This document shows, in pieces, positions 24,625 to 33,200 of a DNA stretch of 40,952 nt. Below the pieces are notes generated by a model. That model had not been told where the DNA came from, did not search any database, and saw only the letters and a list, made by a program, of their open reading frames with translations. The DNA lies in assembly GCA_021787125.1 (NCBI GenBank), contig JAJYMI010000092.1:1-40952 (forward strand), written 5' to 3'. The stretch comes from Thermoplasmata archaeon. GTDB lineage: Archaea; Thermoplasmatota; Thermoplasmata; Thermoplasmatales; GCA-001856825. Both the position numbers and the translations under genes were made by a program. Position 1 is the first letter of the stretch, and each line of letters begins with the position of its first letter.

Positions 24625-24632
24625 AATATTTT
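24622..24632 (+). promoter_or_regulatory. TATA-like box of the antiporter gene
   Basis: TAAAATATTTT lies 23-33 nt before the GTG at 24655, right at the end of cbf5. A second box (CTTATATAC, 24642-24650) is only a few bases from the start and would give a transcript starting inside the gene. Confidence 0.45.
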
Positions 24633-24654
24633 AATCATTAGCTTATATACATAA

Positions 24655-25890
24655 GTGTACAGCAGTTTCCTTGCACCCATTCTGATTGCGCTGACGCTGG
24701 GTTACCTGGCTACGCTTATTGCAAGACTGACTGGAACTGTGTACATCCCTTATCTGCTCGTGCTGGGAATAATAGTGGGTCCCGTGCTGGCCCTGATAAA
24801 GCCGAGTGAGGCGTATCTTCTCTTCTACAATTACGTCGGTCCCATCGGTGCAGCATTTGTGATACTCGCAGAATCTGCAAAGATTCCCAGGTACTTGCTG
24901 CGGAGAATAGTCAAGCCTCTTTCTATGATGTTGACGTTCGTGCTGTTCGTCACGGGAATCACAACCGGAGTGATACTGGTCTTCCTTCTGAGGGCACCAG
25001 TGTGGGTAGGCTTCATGGTGGGAGCGATCATTTCATCCACTGACCCTGCATCAGTCATCACATCACTGAAGAAGACCAAGGTGTCGGAAGTCCCTTCCAC
25101 CCTGCTGGTCACCGAGTCAGTGTTCAATGACCCATTCTCATACCTGTTCCTTGTGCTGGTCGTACTGATATTCTTGCCGGGTAACATGTCGTACGTGCAG
25201 GCATCTCCGTTCTCCTTCAACAACATCTTCCTCTACGTGTTCTTCACTCAGGGTCTGTTTCCCGTACTGATTGCAGGCGCCCTTTTTGGACTGCTCTACC
25301 TGCTGAGGATAAAACTTCCCAAGGACTTCAAGGAGTACTACACAGCAATGTTTCTCCTGTTTGGTCTATCGGCATACTCCATCACGGTTGTAGCGGGAGG
25401 CTCAGGGTATATGGCTGCTGCAATATTCGGTGTGCTTTCAGGAAACTTCATGCCGAGAGATACGGAGTTCGAAAGCTACAAATCGTTCATGGACAACATC
25501 TCGACGTTCGCTGCAATACTGATATTTGTGTTTCTGGGCGCGTCCATCAATCTCTCGATCCTCATCTCTTTTGTTATACCCGGAGTCTTGATCGCACTGA
25601 TACTGATATTTGTCGTCAGACCCTTCTCAGTTGTTTTGGCCGGATCGATAGACCTGGACATGAAATACGGTGATCTGCTGTTCGTTGGGCTCGAAGGTAC
25701 CAGGGGTGTCTTTCCAGCCATTCTGGCTCCGACGGTGCTCATCATAGGAACCGATACGAACAATGTCCTGCTGCAGTACTGGGGGCAGGCCATAGAGGCA
25801 ATCGTGCTGGTGGTCATATTCACCTCACTCACCATCCAACCCCTTCTGATGGGGCGAATATACAAGGCGCTCCACAAGGACGAGACGTAG
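24655..25890 (+). CDS. CPA1-family cation/proton antiporter (NhaP-like)
   Basis: This 411-aa membrane protein has about 12 hydrophobic segments and belongs to the monovalent cation:proton antiporter-1 family. The ion-binding motif SSTDPASV (about 127-134) carries the conserved Asp, and ESVFNDP (about 154-160) carries the second conserved acidic residues. It would exchange Na+ or K+ for H+ across the cytoplasmic membrane. GTG 24655 is the only reasonable start in the frame, and a TATA-like box lies 23-33 nt upstream. No C-terminal TrkA-C/RCK domain is present. The gene stands alone after the translation operon. Confidence 0.88.
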   Translation: MYSSFLAPILIALTLGYLATLIARLTGTVYIPYLLVLGIIVGPVLALIKPSEAYLLFYNYVGPIGAAFVILAESAKIPRYLLRRIVKPLSMMLTFVLFVTGITTGVILVFLLRAPVWVGFMVGAIISSTDPASVITSLKKTKVSEVPSTLLVTESVFNDPFSYLFLVLVVLIFLPGNMSYVQASPFSFNNIFLYVFFTQGLFPVLIAGALFGLLYLLRIKLPKDFKEYYTAMFLLFGLSAYSITVVAGGSGYMAAAIFGVLSGNFMPRDTEFESYKSFMDNISTFAAILIFVFLGASINLSILISFVIPGVLIALILIFVVRPFSVVLAGSIDLDMKYGDLLFVGLEGTRGVFPAILAPTVLIIGTDTNNVLLQYWGQAIEAIVLVVIFTSLTIQPLLMGRIYKALHKDET

Positions 25891-25948
25891 ACAGAGGAAA
25901 ATCTCTGTTGAAGAAATCTGGCCCACTGAAGAAGAAATTTCGTTATCT

Positions 25949-26113
25949 CTAAATGTTCTCAAATTCCTCGCTGACGTCTATTATGACTTGTTCCATCAGC
26001 TTATCGATGTTTCTTGCGGAGAACTCTCTCAGACCGCCCATTTCACTCTTAACCTTGGCAACGAATTTTGAATTTTCCGTAAAAATGTCGAAGTGAACAA
26101 GAAGCTCTTCCAT
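25949..26113 (-). CDS. Hypothetical 54-aa protein (leaderless small gene)
   Basis: This is a short open frame of 54 codons in an otherwise empty 390-bp spacer. The protein starts MEELLVHFDIFTEN and ends EEFENI. It is acidic and probably helical, with no cysteines, membrane segment or recognised domain. The case for it is the promoter: TATAAATT on the minus strand lies 21-28 nt before the ATG at 26113, with no SD, exactly as at other single genes here. The codon choice is also plausible. It is divergent from acr3 and convergent with the antiporter gene. No function can be given. Confidence 0.55.
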   Translation of the reverse strand: MEELLVHFDIFTENSKFVAKVKSEMGGLREFSARNIDKLMEQVIIDVSEEFENI

Positions 26114-26133
26114 AGGTGCTAATGGGCATGCTG

Positions 26134-26141
26134 TATAAATT
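26134..26141 (-). promoter_or_regulatory. TATA box of the 54-aa gene
   Basis: On the minus strand this reads AATTTATA, located 21-28 nt before the ATG at 26113. It is one of the clearer TATA matches in the window and is the main support for that gene. Confidence 0.55.
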
Positions 26142-26263
26142 CTTAACTCATTTCTGGAGCTAAATCTGCAGCTCTCTTTGATGAAAATGAGGGGACCATG
26201 GGAGTATCACATCATAAAAAACTAATATGACAATATGATTATGGACTGGGAAGTGAAAGGAAC

Positions 26264-26275
26264 TGTGATGTCACA
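26264..26275 (+). promoter_or_regulatory. Candidate ArsR operator before acr3
   Basis: TGTGA-TG-TCACA is a 5-2-5 inverted repeat immediately before the acr3 start codon. ArsR-family repressors bind short imperfect dyads between the promoter and the first gene. A GTGAT inside it could also act as the SD, so the dyad may be coincidental. Confidence 0.3.
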
Positions 26276-26278
26276 TTG

Positions 26279-27325
26279 ATGAGACTCGGCAAAGCTCTCC
26301 CTCTGAGAACTATCCTATTTCCAGTATTTGTAATGATTTCCATGATACTGGGAGTAGAACTCAGTTTCAGAGCTAGTAATTATATCGCGGGTGTGTCCAC
26401 GTTCGGAATTCCGATCGGGCTTTTCTTTATGATCTATCCCGCTATGACGAAGGTTCATCTGAAAGAGATTCTGGGTGGAATGAAAGACATCAGGAAACTT
26501 GGCCTTATGGTATTCTTGAATTATGCAATTGCACCTTTTCTTGTCGCCGGTCTGGGCTATTTTTTCTTTTTCGAGATCTTTGAAAGATTCGGACTTATAA
26601 GTTCGCAGATTGGTTCCCAAGTGCTGGTAGGAATAATCCTACTCGGGGTTGCACCGTGCATTGCAATGGTGATGGTCTGGACGGACTTGGCCAAGGGGAA
26701 TCTCGCAGCCGGAGTGTCATTCGTAGCCTGGAATTCTATAATTCAGGTCCTGACAACTCCATTTCTCGTGTACCTGCTCGCAAGGACAACTCTGATCATT
26801 GATCCATTGGTCATTCTCAAGAGCGTGCTCCTGTACCTGGTAAGTCCATTGGTTGCTGGCTCACTGACCCGCTACCTGCTGAGCAGAAAAAAGTATTTCA
26901 CCGGACTTCTAAACCTGCTCGGAGGTGTCCAGATTCTGGCCCTCATGTTCACAATAGTGAGTATTTTCTGGAGCACGGGATCGGGTATACTGGATCACGC
27001 ATCACTCATCTGGATGGTCGGTGTCGTGATGCTGTCATTCTACTTTGTTCTGTTCCACCTCGGATACTTTGCCGCGAGAAAAGCAAAATTTGACTATCCA
27101 GACTCAACAGCAATTGGGTTCACCGTTTCTGCAAGAGACTTTGAGATCAGTATAGCCATCGCGATCGTTGCCTTTGCGGCCTATCCATATGTCATACTGA
27201 CCACTGCAATAGGACCTCTGTTGGAGATACCGCTGATGCTGATGATCGTGTGGTTGCAGCTCTCCAGGAGAAATGCTATTCTTAATTCAAATGCCATAAA
27301 GGAGGTGAGTGTGGCTGAAAAATGA
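26279..27325 (+). CDS. acr3: ACR3-family arsenite efflux permease
   Basis: This 348-aa membrane protein has about ten hydrophobic segments. The ACR3 signature is visible as GVAPCIAMVMVWTDLAKG (about 125-142), including the essential cysteine. It exports arsenite, and perhaps antimonite, as oxyanions. A TTG directly before ATG 26279 would add one residue and is better spaced from the upstream GTGAT. The last 17 nt overlap the ArsR frame, so the two are co-transcribed. No ArsC or ArsA gene is beside them. Confidence 0.88.
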   Translation: MRLGKALPLRTILFPVFVMISMILGVELSFRASNYIAGVSTFGIPIGLFFMIYPAMTKVHLKEILGGMKDIRKLGLMVFLNYAIAPFLVAGLGYFFFFEIFERFGLISSQIGSQVLVGIILLGVAPCIAMVMVWTDLAKGNLAAGVSFVAWNSIIQVLTTPFLVYLLARTTLIIDPLVILKSVLLYLVSPLVAGSLTRYLLSRKKYFTGLLNLLGGVQILALMFTIVSIFWSTGSGILDHASLIWMVGVVMLSFYFVLFHLGYFAARKAKFDYPDSTAIGFTVSARDFEISIAIAIVAFAAYPYVILTTAIGPLLEIPLMLMIVWLQLSRRNAILNSNAIKEVSVAEK

Positions 27326-27641
27326 AGTTGTCAGAGCGTGTACGATGAGGAACATCGAGAAGGTCGACGTAACGGAGTATCAGAAACTGTCGGAGCTAGT
27401 CTCTGCGCTTGGGAATGGAACTAGAATTGCAATCCTCAAGATAATAGGGAAGTACGGAGAGGTGTGTACGTGTGAGCTGGAGACAGCGCTTGGTATTCCC
27501 CAATCAACTGTATCAGTACATCTTCACAGATTGTACGAAAATGGTCTGCTTGAAAAGAGGGAAGAATGGAAATACACCTACTACTCCGTGAATCCAAGAT
27601 TTAAGGAACTGATCAAGGTGGTCCTGGAATCCAAAGAGTAG
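27309..27641 (+). CDS. arsR: ArsR-family metalloregulator
   Basis: This 110-aa winged-helix repressor has the metal-sensing motif VCTCEL (Cys pair near residues 53-55) at the start of the recognition region, then LGIPQSTVSVHLHRL. Arsenite binding to the cysteines releases DNA and induces acr3. An extra Cys occurs near residue 11. The start is uncertain. GTG 27309 directly abuts a strong GGAGGTGA with zero spacing, and ATG 27345 (giving 98 aa) has no good SD but fits the usual family length. Overlap with acr3 is 17 nt with the longer form. Confidence 0.85.
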   Translation: MWLKNEVVRACTMRNIEKVDVTEYQKLSELVSALGNGTRIAILKIIGKYGEVCTCELETALGIPQSTVSVHLHRLYENGLLEKREEWKYTYYSVNPRFKELIKVVLESKE

Positions 27642-27684
27642 GGCGTTTGTCACTCACGAGTTTCAACAAAAATCTGAGAGGATC

Positions 27685-28437
27685 TCACCCGAAGTATCCC
27701 AGGTCCTCTTTTCTCTCCTCTGACGGGGCGTTCTCGATCATTCTGTTGGTGATGTCCTCTATTTCTTTGATCCTCTCGTCAAGGCTAGAGGTGTCTGTGC
27801 CGAGTTTCAGGTAATCTACGAGTATCTTTGCGACCTGTTTTGCTGATTTTGGATCTGTAAAGTAACCGGAAGTTTCGCCCATCAGGCAAACTCCAGGGAG
27901 TTCAAATAGTTCCAGGCCCATCCCAAGAAACAGTCCTGCCCCTCCGACTATCCCTCCGCCCGGTTCATTCTTTGAAAAAATGACTCCAAGTTTTTCGACT
28001 TCGTCCCTCACCTCTTTCGAGGTGTACGCTCCCAGAACCCTTGGGATCTCCATCAATTTCCCTATCTGGTATCCTCCAAGAGTGATTATCCGTTTCACAT
28101 CAAACTTTGTTCCGAGTTCCAGAACTTTGTAACATATCTCATACTGTCCCTGAGATGTAAGTCCCTGGAAATCTCCTGTAAAGAATACCAGGTCGCCTTC
28201 CTTCCTTTTCTTGTAGTAGAGTTCGTTTCTGACCAATCTTGCCAGAGCGTTCTCATTCATAAGGACCTGTGGAGGAAGATGGTGTGAAAAAACGTCCGCC
28301 AGCTTCTTCGCCTTGAGTGTCTCAATCATGAAGTCTGCGGTTATCTTTCCAACATTGCCAATTCCCGGCAGCCCCACTATCAGTACGGAATTCTTTAACT
28401 TCACATTGTCTACCATTCTAATTATTACGCTTTCCAT
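27685..28437 (-). CDS. PAC2-family proteasome assembly chaperone (PbaB-like)
   Basis: This 250-aa member of the PAC2 family (archaeal PbaA/PbaB relatives) helps assemble the 20S proteasome. The GLPGIGNVGKITADFMI segment near the N-terminus and the GGIVGGAGLFLGMG loop (about 162-175) are characteristic. The C-terminus ends G-Y-F-G, close to but not exactly an HbYX proteasome-docking motif. The ATG at 28437 is preferred because GGAGTGA lies 4 nt upstream; an in-frame ATG at 28455 overlaps nop10. Last gene of the L44e operon. An isoleucine-tRNA or other role is not suggested by anything visible. Confidence 0.82.
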   Translation of the reverse strand: MESVIIRMVDNVKLKNSVLIVGLPGIGNVGKITADFMIETLKAKKLADVFSHHLPPQVLMNENALARLVRNELYYKKRKEGDLVFFTGDFQGLTSQGQYEICYKVLELGTKFDVKRIITLGGYQIGKLMEIPRVLGAYTSKEVRDEVEKLGVIFSKNEPGGGIVGGAGLFLGMGLELFELPGVCLMGETSGYFTDPKSAKQVAKILVDYLKLGTDTSSLDERIKEIEDITNRMIENAPSEERKEDLGYFG

Positions 28438-28441
28438 TTTC

Positions 28442-28603
28442 TCACTCCTTCCCATACAGCATCTTCATCCTGTATTTTCCATATTTGTCTTGCGGCGAGA
28501 ATCTCGGAGGGATGGTTGAGATGGTGGGTGAACCACACTTTGGACACACGTTTTCCATGCTGTATGTGCTGCACGCAGTGCACTTGAAAATGAGGCTCTT
28601 CAC
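28442..28603 (-). CDS. nop10: H/ACA RNP protein Nop10
   Basis: This 53-aa protein starts MKSLIFKCTACSTY and contains PPRFSPQDKYGKYR, the strongly conserved Nop10 linker that binds Cbf5. A zinc ribbon is formed by Cys8, Cys11, Cys20 and Cys23. It is needed for guide-directed pseudouridylation. The start is a GTG overlapping the aIF2-alpha stop as GTGA. Because it is short and has a GTG start it is easily missed. The order L44e-S27e-aIF2alpha-Nop10-PAC2 is common in archaea. Confidence 0.93.
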   Translation of the reverse strand: MKSLIFKCTACSTYSMENVCPKCGSPTISTIPPRFSPQDKYGKYRMKMLYGKE

Positions 28604-29358
28604 TCTTTCACTGGTCCCTCGCCTATCCCACCGTGCTTCTTTAGATAGGCTATGATATCCTCTCCACTCTTCTCCATATTTTCTTCTGCAATCTTCGCGT
28701 CCTCAGCATGAGAGACGATCCTGTACTGTGGGGCTCCAAGATAGGTGATCTCGATGCCCTCCCTCTCTCCTGCCTGAAGCGCTTTCTTGATAATCTCTAT
28801 CCCGTTTCCTGAGTTGTCCTTTAGTCTTATAATGCCCCTTACCTCAGCCACTGGAGGTTTCAGGTTTTCTCTTGCGTAACTCACTATAACTGTGGCCCAC
28901 TCCTTGTTCTTCAGATCGGACGAAAACTGTTCTGGCTCCACCGCTGCTACATCTAGCGCATAAGCTAGAGACCCGAACTTCTCCTCCATCTCTTCTGCTG
29001 CTGCCACTTTGTCTAACTTTCCCGGGAACTGAGTCGATAGGTTCGCAATGATCTTCTCTGCCCTTTGCTCATTCTTCCATTCCTTGAGCTTCTCCCTCTT
29101 CTGATGATCGTTCACCCTTCTCAGTGAGAGATCAAATCTTCCCCTGGAGGGGTTGGCATCCAGGACCTTGCAGACTATCCTCTTACCTTCCCTGACGTAG
29201 TCCCTGATGTACTTTATCCACCCTGATGACACCTCGGTGATGTGTATAAAACCCTCCTTGCCAGTATACTCATCAAGGCTGCAAACTACACCGAAATCTC
29301 GGACATCTTTAACCGTGCAAACGACGAGATCTCCAATCTCAGGGTCCCTCTTCTTCAT
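28600..29358 (-). CDS. Translation initiation factor aIF2 subunit alpha
   Basis: This 252-aa protein is the alpha subunit of the aIF2 trimer that delivers initiator tRNA. An S1-type OB domain comes first (V-V-C-T-V-K-D-V-R-D-F-G-V, then GKEGFIHITEVSSGWIKYI), followed by a helical domain and a C-terminal alpha/beta domain (R-G-I-I-R-L-K-D-N-S-G through Y-R-I-V-S). The position of eukaryotic Ser51 falls in the loop after SSGWIKYI. The start overlaps the S27e stop by 4 nt, and the end overlaps nop10 by 4 nt. Confidence 0.95.
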   Translation of the reverse strand: MKKRDPEIGDLVVCTVKDVRDFGVVCSLDEYTGKEGFIHITEVSSGWIKYIRDYVREGKRIVCKVLDANPSRGRFDLSLRRVNDHQKREKLKEWKNEQRAEKIIANLSTQFPGKLDKVAAAEEMEEKFGSLAYALDVAAVEPEQFSSDLKNKEWATVIVSYARENLKPPVAEVRGIIRLKDNSGNGIEIIKKALQAGEREGIEITYLGAPQYRIVSHAEDAKIAEENMEKSGEDIIAYLKKHGGIGEGPVKE

Positions 29359-29543
29359 TTGAATTCTCCGGTTATCTGTCCATTTACCTCGAACTTGCCG
29401 CCGGTAGGCTTAGCCAAGACCGTGTTGCATACGGAACACTTTACCTCCGTAGAACCTCTCGCGTACGTCAGAGTCTCCGTTCCGCAGTCAGGGCATTTTA
29501 TCTTTATGAATGACTTATCCATTCCCTTGATCCTAGCTGACAT
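29355..29543 (-). CDS. rps27e: 30S ribosomal protein S27e (eS27)
   Basis: This 62-aa zinc-ribbon protein has CPDCG and CSVC pairs about 16 residues apart and the FIKIKCPDCG start of eS27. ATG 29543 directly follows the L44e stop; GAGGTGGA inside L44e is the SD. An internal ATG seven codons later would also leave the zinc ribbon intact, but the SD supports the longer form. Confidence 0.93.
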   Translation of the reverse strand: MSARIKGMDKSFIKIKCPDCGTETLTYARGSTEVKCSVCNTVLAKPTGGKFEVNGQITGEFK

Positions 29544-29831
29544 TTACGCCTCCACCTCTGCGAGCTCGAATTTCTTGGCTCTCCAGGTTGGAGTGTGATA
29601 AGCCTTCTTGCATTCCAGGCACCTGTATCTTATGTTGATTCTCTTGGTTGGTTTCTCTCTACCTTCGTAAACTGGTCTCGGGAATCCTCCATAACCAGAA
29701 GTAACTCTCCTAAATCGTCTCTGTCCTTTTCTCAGTTCGCTGGCCTTCTTCTTCTTAACCCTCTCGATTTCCTGTAGAGTATGTTTCTTACAGTGAGGAC
29801 AGTATCTCATAACCTTTCTAGGTAACTTCAA
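29544..29831 (-). CDS. rpl44e: 50S ribosomal protein L44e (eL42)
   Basis: This 95-aa archaeal/eukaryotic protein has the N-terminal PRKVMRYCPHCKKHT zinc pair and the later YRCLECKKAYHTP pair. The conserved GYGGFPRPVY segment lies near the E-site of the large subunit. The TTG at 29831 is chosen because the family starts MKxPRK and GGTGAT precedes it; an ATG seven codons later would delete this. A strong TATA box lies 36-45 nt upstream, implying a leader of about 10-15 nt. First gene of the second translation operon. Confidence 0.93.
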   Translation of the reverse strand: MKLPRKVMRYCPHCKKHTLQEIERVKKKKASELRKGQRRFRRVTSGYGGFPRPVYEGREKPTKRINIRYRCLECKKAYHTPTWRAKKFELAEVEA

Positions 29832-29866
29832 TCATATCACCGGTGTTGCAAGCTGAATTTGAACTG

Positions 29867-29876
29867 TATATTTAAG
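29867..29876 (-). promoter_or_regulatory. TATA box of the L44e operon
   Basis: On the minus strand CTTAAATATA lies 36-45 nt before the TTG at 29831, leaving room for a short leader with GGTGAT as SD. The reverse orientation also reads TATATTTAAG, so the same element could fire to the right as well. Confidence 0.55.
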
Positions 29877-29877
29877 C

Positions 29878-30277
29878 GTTTATTCATGTATGTGCAAAAG
29901 CACGTCATAATGCCCCCAATAGTGGTTTCAGCAACACAGGGGCGGACAACCCCAAAAGTCAAATTTCAGGAGCTATGAGAATCTACTTCTCGCAGTGTGT
30001 CGACTTTGAAAGATCTAGGGTCGCCCGCGTGACCTGGAGCCACTCTATAGACAATGAGAATGGAGTCACCATCGATTGTTTGATCCATTTGAGGCTCCTC
30101 TTGCCCACTGCATTGCAAGTCTGAACCAATTTTCATCGTTCGGTGGATTCTCTGCTTCCTGCTCCTCAAATTCTCAAATGTCCTTATTTAGCGGACGTAG
30201 AATTTTGCCAGAGACGTGTTATAACGGAACACAAAACCTGGACAAAAATTATCAATCTGATGCACATAAAGTTGCTT
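29878..30277. other. 400-bp intergenic region with hairpins and weak short ORFs
   Basis: No convincing gene occupies this stretch between the L44e promoter and ileS. It holds a small hairpin GTGC-AAAA-GCAC (29892-29903). GCCCC (29912-29916) and CCCC (29950-29953) compete for the same GGGG (29939-29942). There are also two weak short frames: plus strand 29975-30124 (49 aa, with GGAG before its ATG) and minus strand 29966-30136 (56 aa, ending DSHSS). Neither frame has a clear family or promoter. A right-facing reading of the TATA at 29867-29876 would start RNA near 29897, so an unlisted small RNA is possible. I could not match RNase P RNA, SRP RNA or a tRNA here. Confidence 0.35.
30245..30252 (+). 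promoter_or_regulatory. TATA-like box of ileS
   Basis: AAAATTAT lies 26-33 nt before the ATG at 30278. It supports that ATG over the upstream in-frame ATG at 30260, which is too close to the box. Confidence 0.45.
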
Positions 30278-33200
30278 ATGCTGGACGAAGTTCCTCAATC
30301 CTTCGACTCGCTGCAGATTGAAAAAGAGGTTTCTGAATACTGGGAAACAGAGGACATTATGCAGCAATCCTTCGCTGTAAACAGAGGAAAGCGAAGGTTC
30401 TCTTTCGTCGAAGGACCCCCTACTGCAAACGGTCCGCCCCACATAGGACACGCAGAGACTAGAGCCATGAAGGACCTGTTCCTACGTTACAAGACGATGA
30501 AGGGGTTCGACATCTATCCCAGAATTGCGGGCTGGGACTGCCACGGACTTCCGGTTGAAATTGAAGTGGAGAAGAAGCTCGGCATAAAGAACAAGACGGA
30601 GATAGAGAAACTCGGTCTTTCAAAATTCAACCAGCTATGCAAGGATAGTGTGTTTGAGTACGTGAAGGTGTGGGAGGACGTGTCCAAGAGACTCGGATTC
30701 TGGGTCGATTATGACAATGCATACATCACCATGAGGGACGAGTACATAGAGAGCGAATGGTGGGCCCTAAAGGAACTCTACAAAAAGGGACTGCTCTTCA
30801 AAGATTTCAGGATATCACCGTACTGTCCGAGGTGCGGTACAACTCTGAGCGCTCACGAAGTCTCCCAAGGATACAGAGAGGTGGAAGATTTTTCGATATA
30901 CGTGAAGTTCAAGATAGCTGGAAAGGACGAATACTTTCTGGTCTGGACCACTACTCCGTGGACACTACCAGCGAACGAGTACCTTGCCATCAATCCGAAC
31001 TTCACCTACGTGCTAGTAAACTATAGGGGGGAGAAGATATGGATCGTAGAAGATAGGGCGAAGGTCGTACTCAAGAAGTACGAGATTCTCGAAAGTAGGC
31101 AAGGCTCCTCGTTCGTCGGCACTAGATACGAACAGCTGATACCTTTCCTGAAGGTCAAAACCGGGCTCTACGTAGTCGCGGGAGACTTTGTAACAAAGGA
31201 AGATGGTTCAGGAATAGTGCACGCTGCGCCCGCTTTCGGTGCAGACGATTATGTGGTCTTGAAGAAGGAGAAAGGAGAGCTCTATGTGACGGTAGATGAA
31301 GGGGGAAAGGTATCTCTCGAGTCGCCCTGGAAAGGGATGGACGTCCAAATTGCAAGCGACAGGATCATCGAATATCTCAGAGAATCTGGTCAACTGCTCA
31401 AGACTGAGAAGGCCGAACACACTTATCCGTTCTGCTGGAGGTGCGACACAAGGCTGATCTTCTATCCAGTGGAATCTTGGTACATCGGAGTGTCAAAGGC
31501 GAAGGATAAAGTCGTGAGTTACAACCAGAGAGTCAACTGGAAACCTGAGCACATAAGAGACGGAAGGTTTGGCAACTTCTTGGAGGAGGGAAAAGACTGG
31601 GCGCTATCGAGGAACAGATTCTGGGGCACTCCACTTCCCGTGTGGATCTGTAAGAACAACCACGTGTTCGTCCCGGGGAGCAAGAAGGAACTGCTTGATA
31701 ATGCAACCAATGTACCAAACAACTTTGAACTGCATCGACCGATGGTGGATGAAGTGAGGGTAAAGTGCAGCGAATGCGGACTGGGAATGGAGAGGGAGCC
31801 TTATCCCATAGATACGTGGTTCGATTCCGGCTCGGCGTTCTTTGCACAGTTCCATTATCCGTTCGAAAATCAAGACCTATTCAAAGAGAACAACCCGGTC
31901 GATTTCATAAGTGAAGCGATAGATCAGACCAGGGGATGGTTCTATTCCCTTCACGTCATCTCGTCACTCCTCTTTGAAAGGAACGCATACAACAACGTCG
32001 TCGTCATGGAGTTCGTACTGAACTCAAAGGGCGAGAAGATGAGCAAGTCGAGAGGGGATAAGGTCGATCCCCTAGAGATCCTGAACAAGATAGGTACAGA
32101 TTCTCTCAGACTGTTCTTTTTCCAGGGTCCCCCATGGAAGCCGAAGAGATTCTCCGAAGAGGTAGCTACTGAATTCTCAAGGAAACTCCTGGGAACACTC
32201 TACAACTCCTACCTCCTCTTTTCAACAAATGCACGACTGGATGGATGGACGCCACGGAAAGAGGCAATAGTATCAGACCTCGATAAGTGGCTATCCAGCA
32301 GAACGAAGGAATGCATAGATTCAGTTACGAAGCACATGGATGACTACGATCCTCACCTTGCACTCGACGACGTGAAGGACCTAGTCATGGATCTCAGCCA
32401 ATGGTACCTGAGGCTTTCGAGGGATACTTTCTGGAGCGGTGAGATGACGAGGGAGAAGAGGTCATCGTACTACGTGACCTATGATGCACTGGTCAGTATA
32501 GCAAAGATGCTAGGACCATTTACACCCTATTTTTCAGACTATCTATTTAGAAAGCTCACGGGTGAAAAATCTGTACACCTGTCAGAGTTCCCGGGGACAG
32601 CGGAGTTTGACAACACTTTGATAGATGAGATGAAGTATGTAACGGAGATAGTCGAAACGGGAAGGAGAATAAGGCAGAAGAATGGATTGGTCCTCAGGAG
32701 GCCCGTCAAGGAGATCGTAGTGACGGAGCAGAAATACAAGGACGTAGTAGAGAAATATGGGGAGCTAATAAAGAAAGAATTGAACTCCAAGACTGTTTCA
32801 ATGGGTGATCTGAAATCATACCTGAGACAGGACTTTTTCCTGGACAGGAAGTCAACCGGCAAGATATTCGGCAGGGATCTGAGCAAGGCGGAAGACGAAT
32901 TTGGGAAGAATGAAAGTCAGGAGTCGTTCCTGAAGTCTGGAAGCGTAAATATAATGGGAAAAATCATCACCAGAGAGAACGTTGCAACGAGAGAACACCT
33001 GGACGAGAGGTTCGTATCAGACGATATTTCGGCTAACAGGATAATAATCAACAAGGAATTTGATAAAGACCTATACCTGGAGGGACTTGCAAGGGAAATA
33101 GTGAGACGGGTGCAGAGCATGAGAAAAGACGCGAGTCTGGAGTACACTGACAGGATCTATCTGCACATAGAGGGAGACGAAGCCTTGTTGGAAGCATTAT

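Noticed and set aside
29880-30130. tRNA, RNase P RNA or SRP RNA in the L44e-ileS spacer
   Set aside because: No TΨC-like GGTTCRA box, acceptor pairing, or conserved RNase P or SRP motifs could be found by eye.
30143-30277. 45-residue N-terminal extension of IleRS
   Set aside because: Composition is not protein-like. The class I start and the TATA position both favour ATG 30278.
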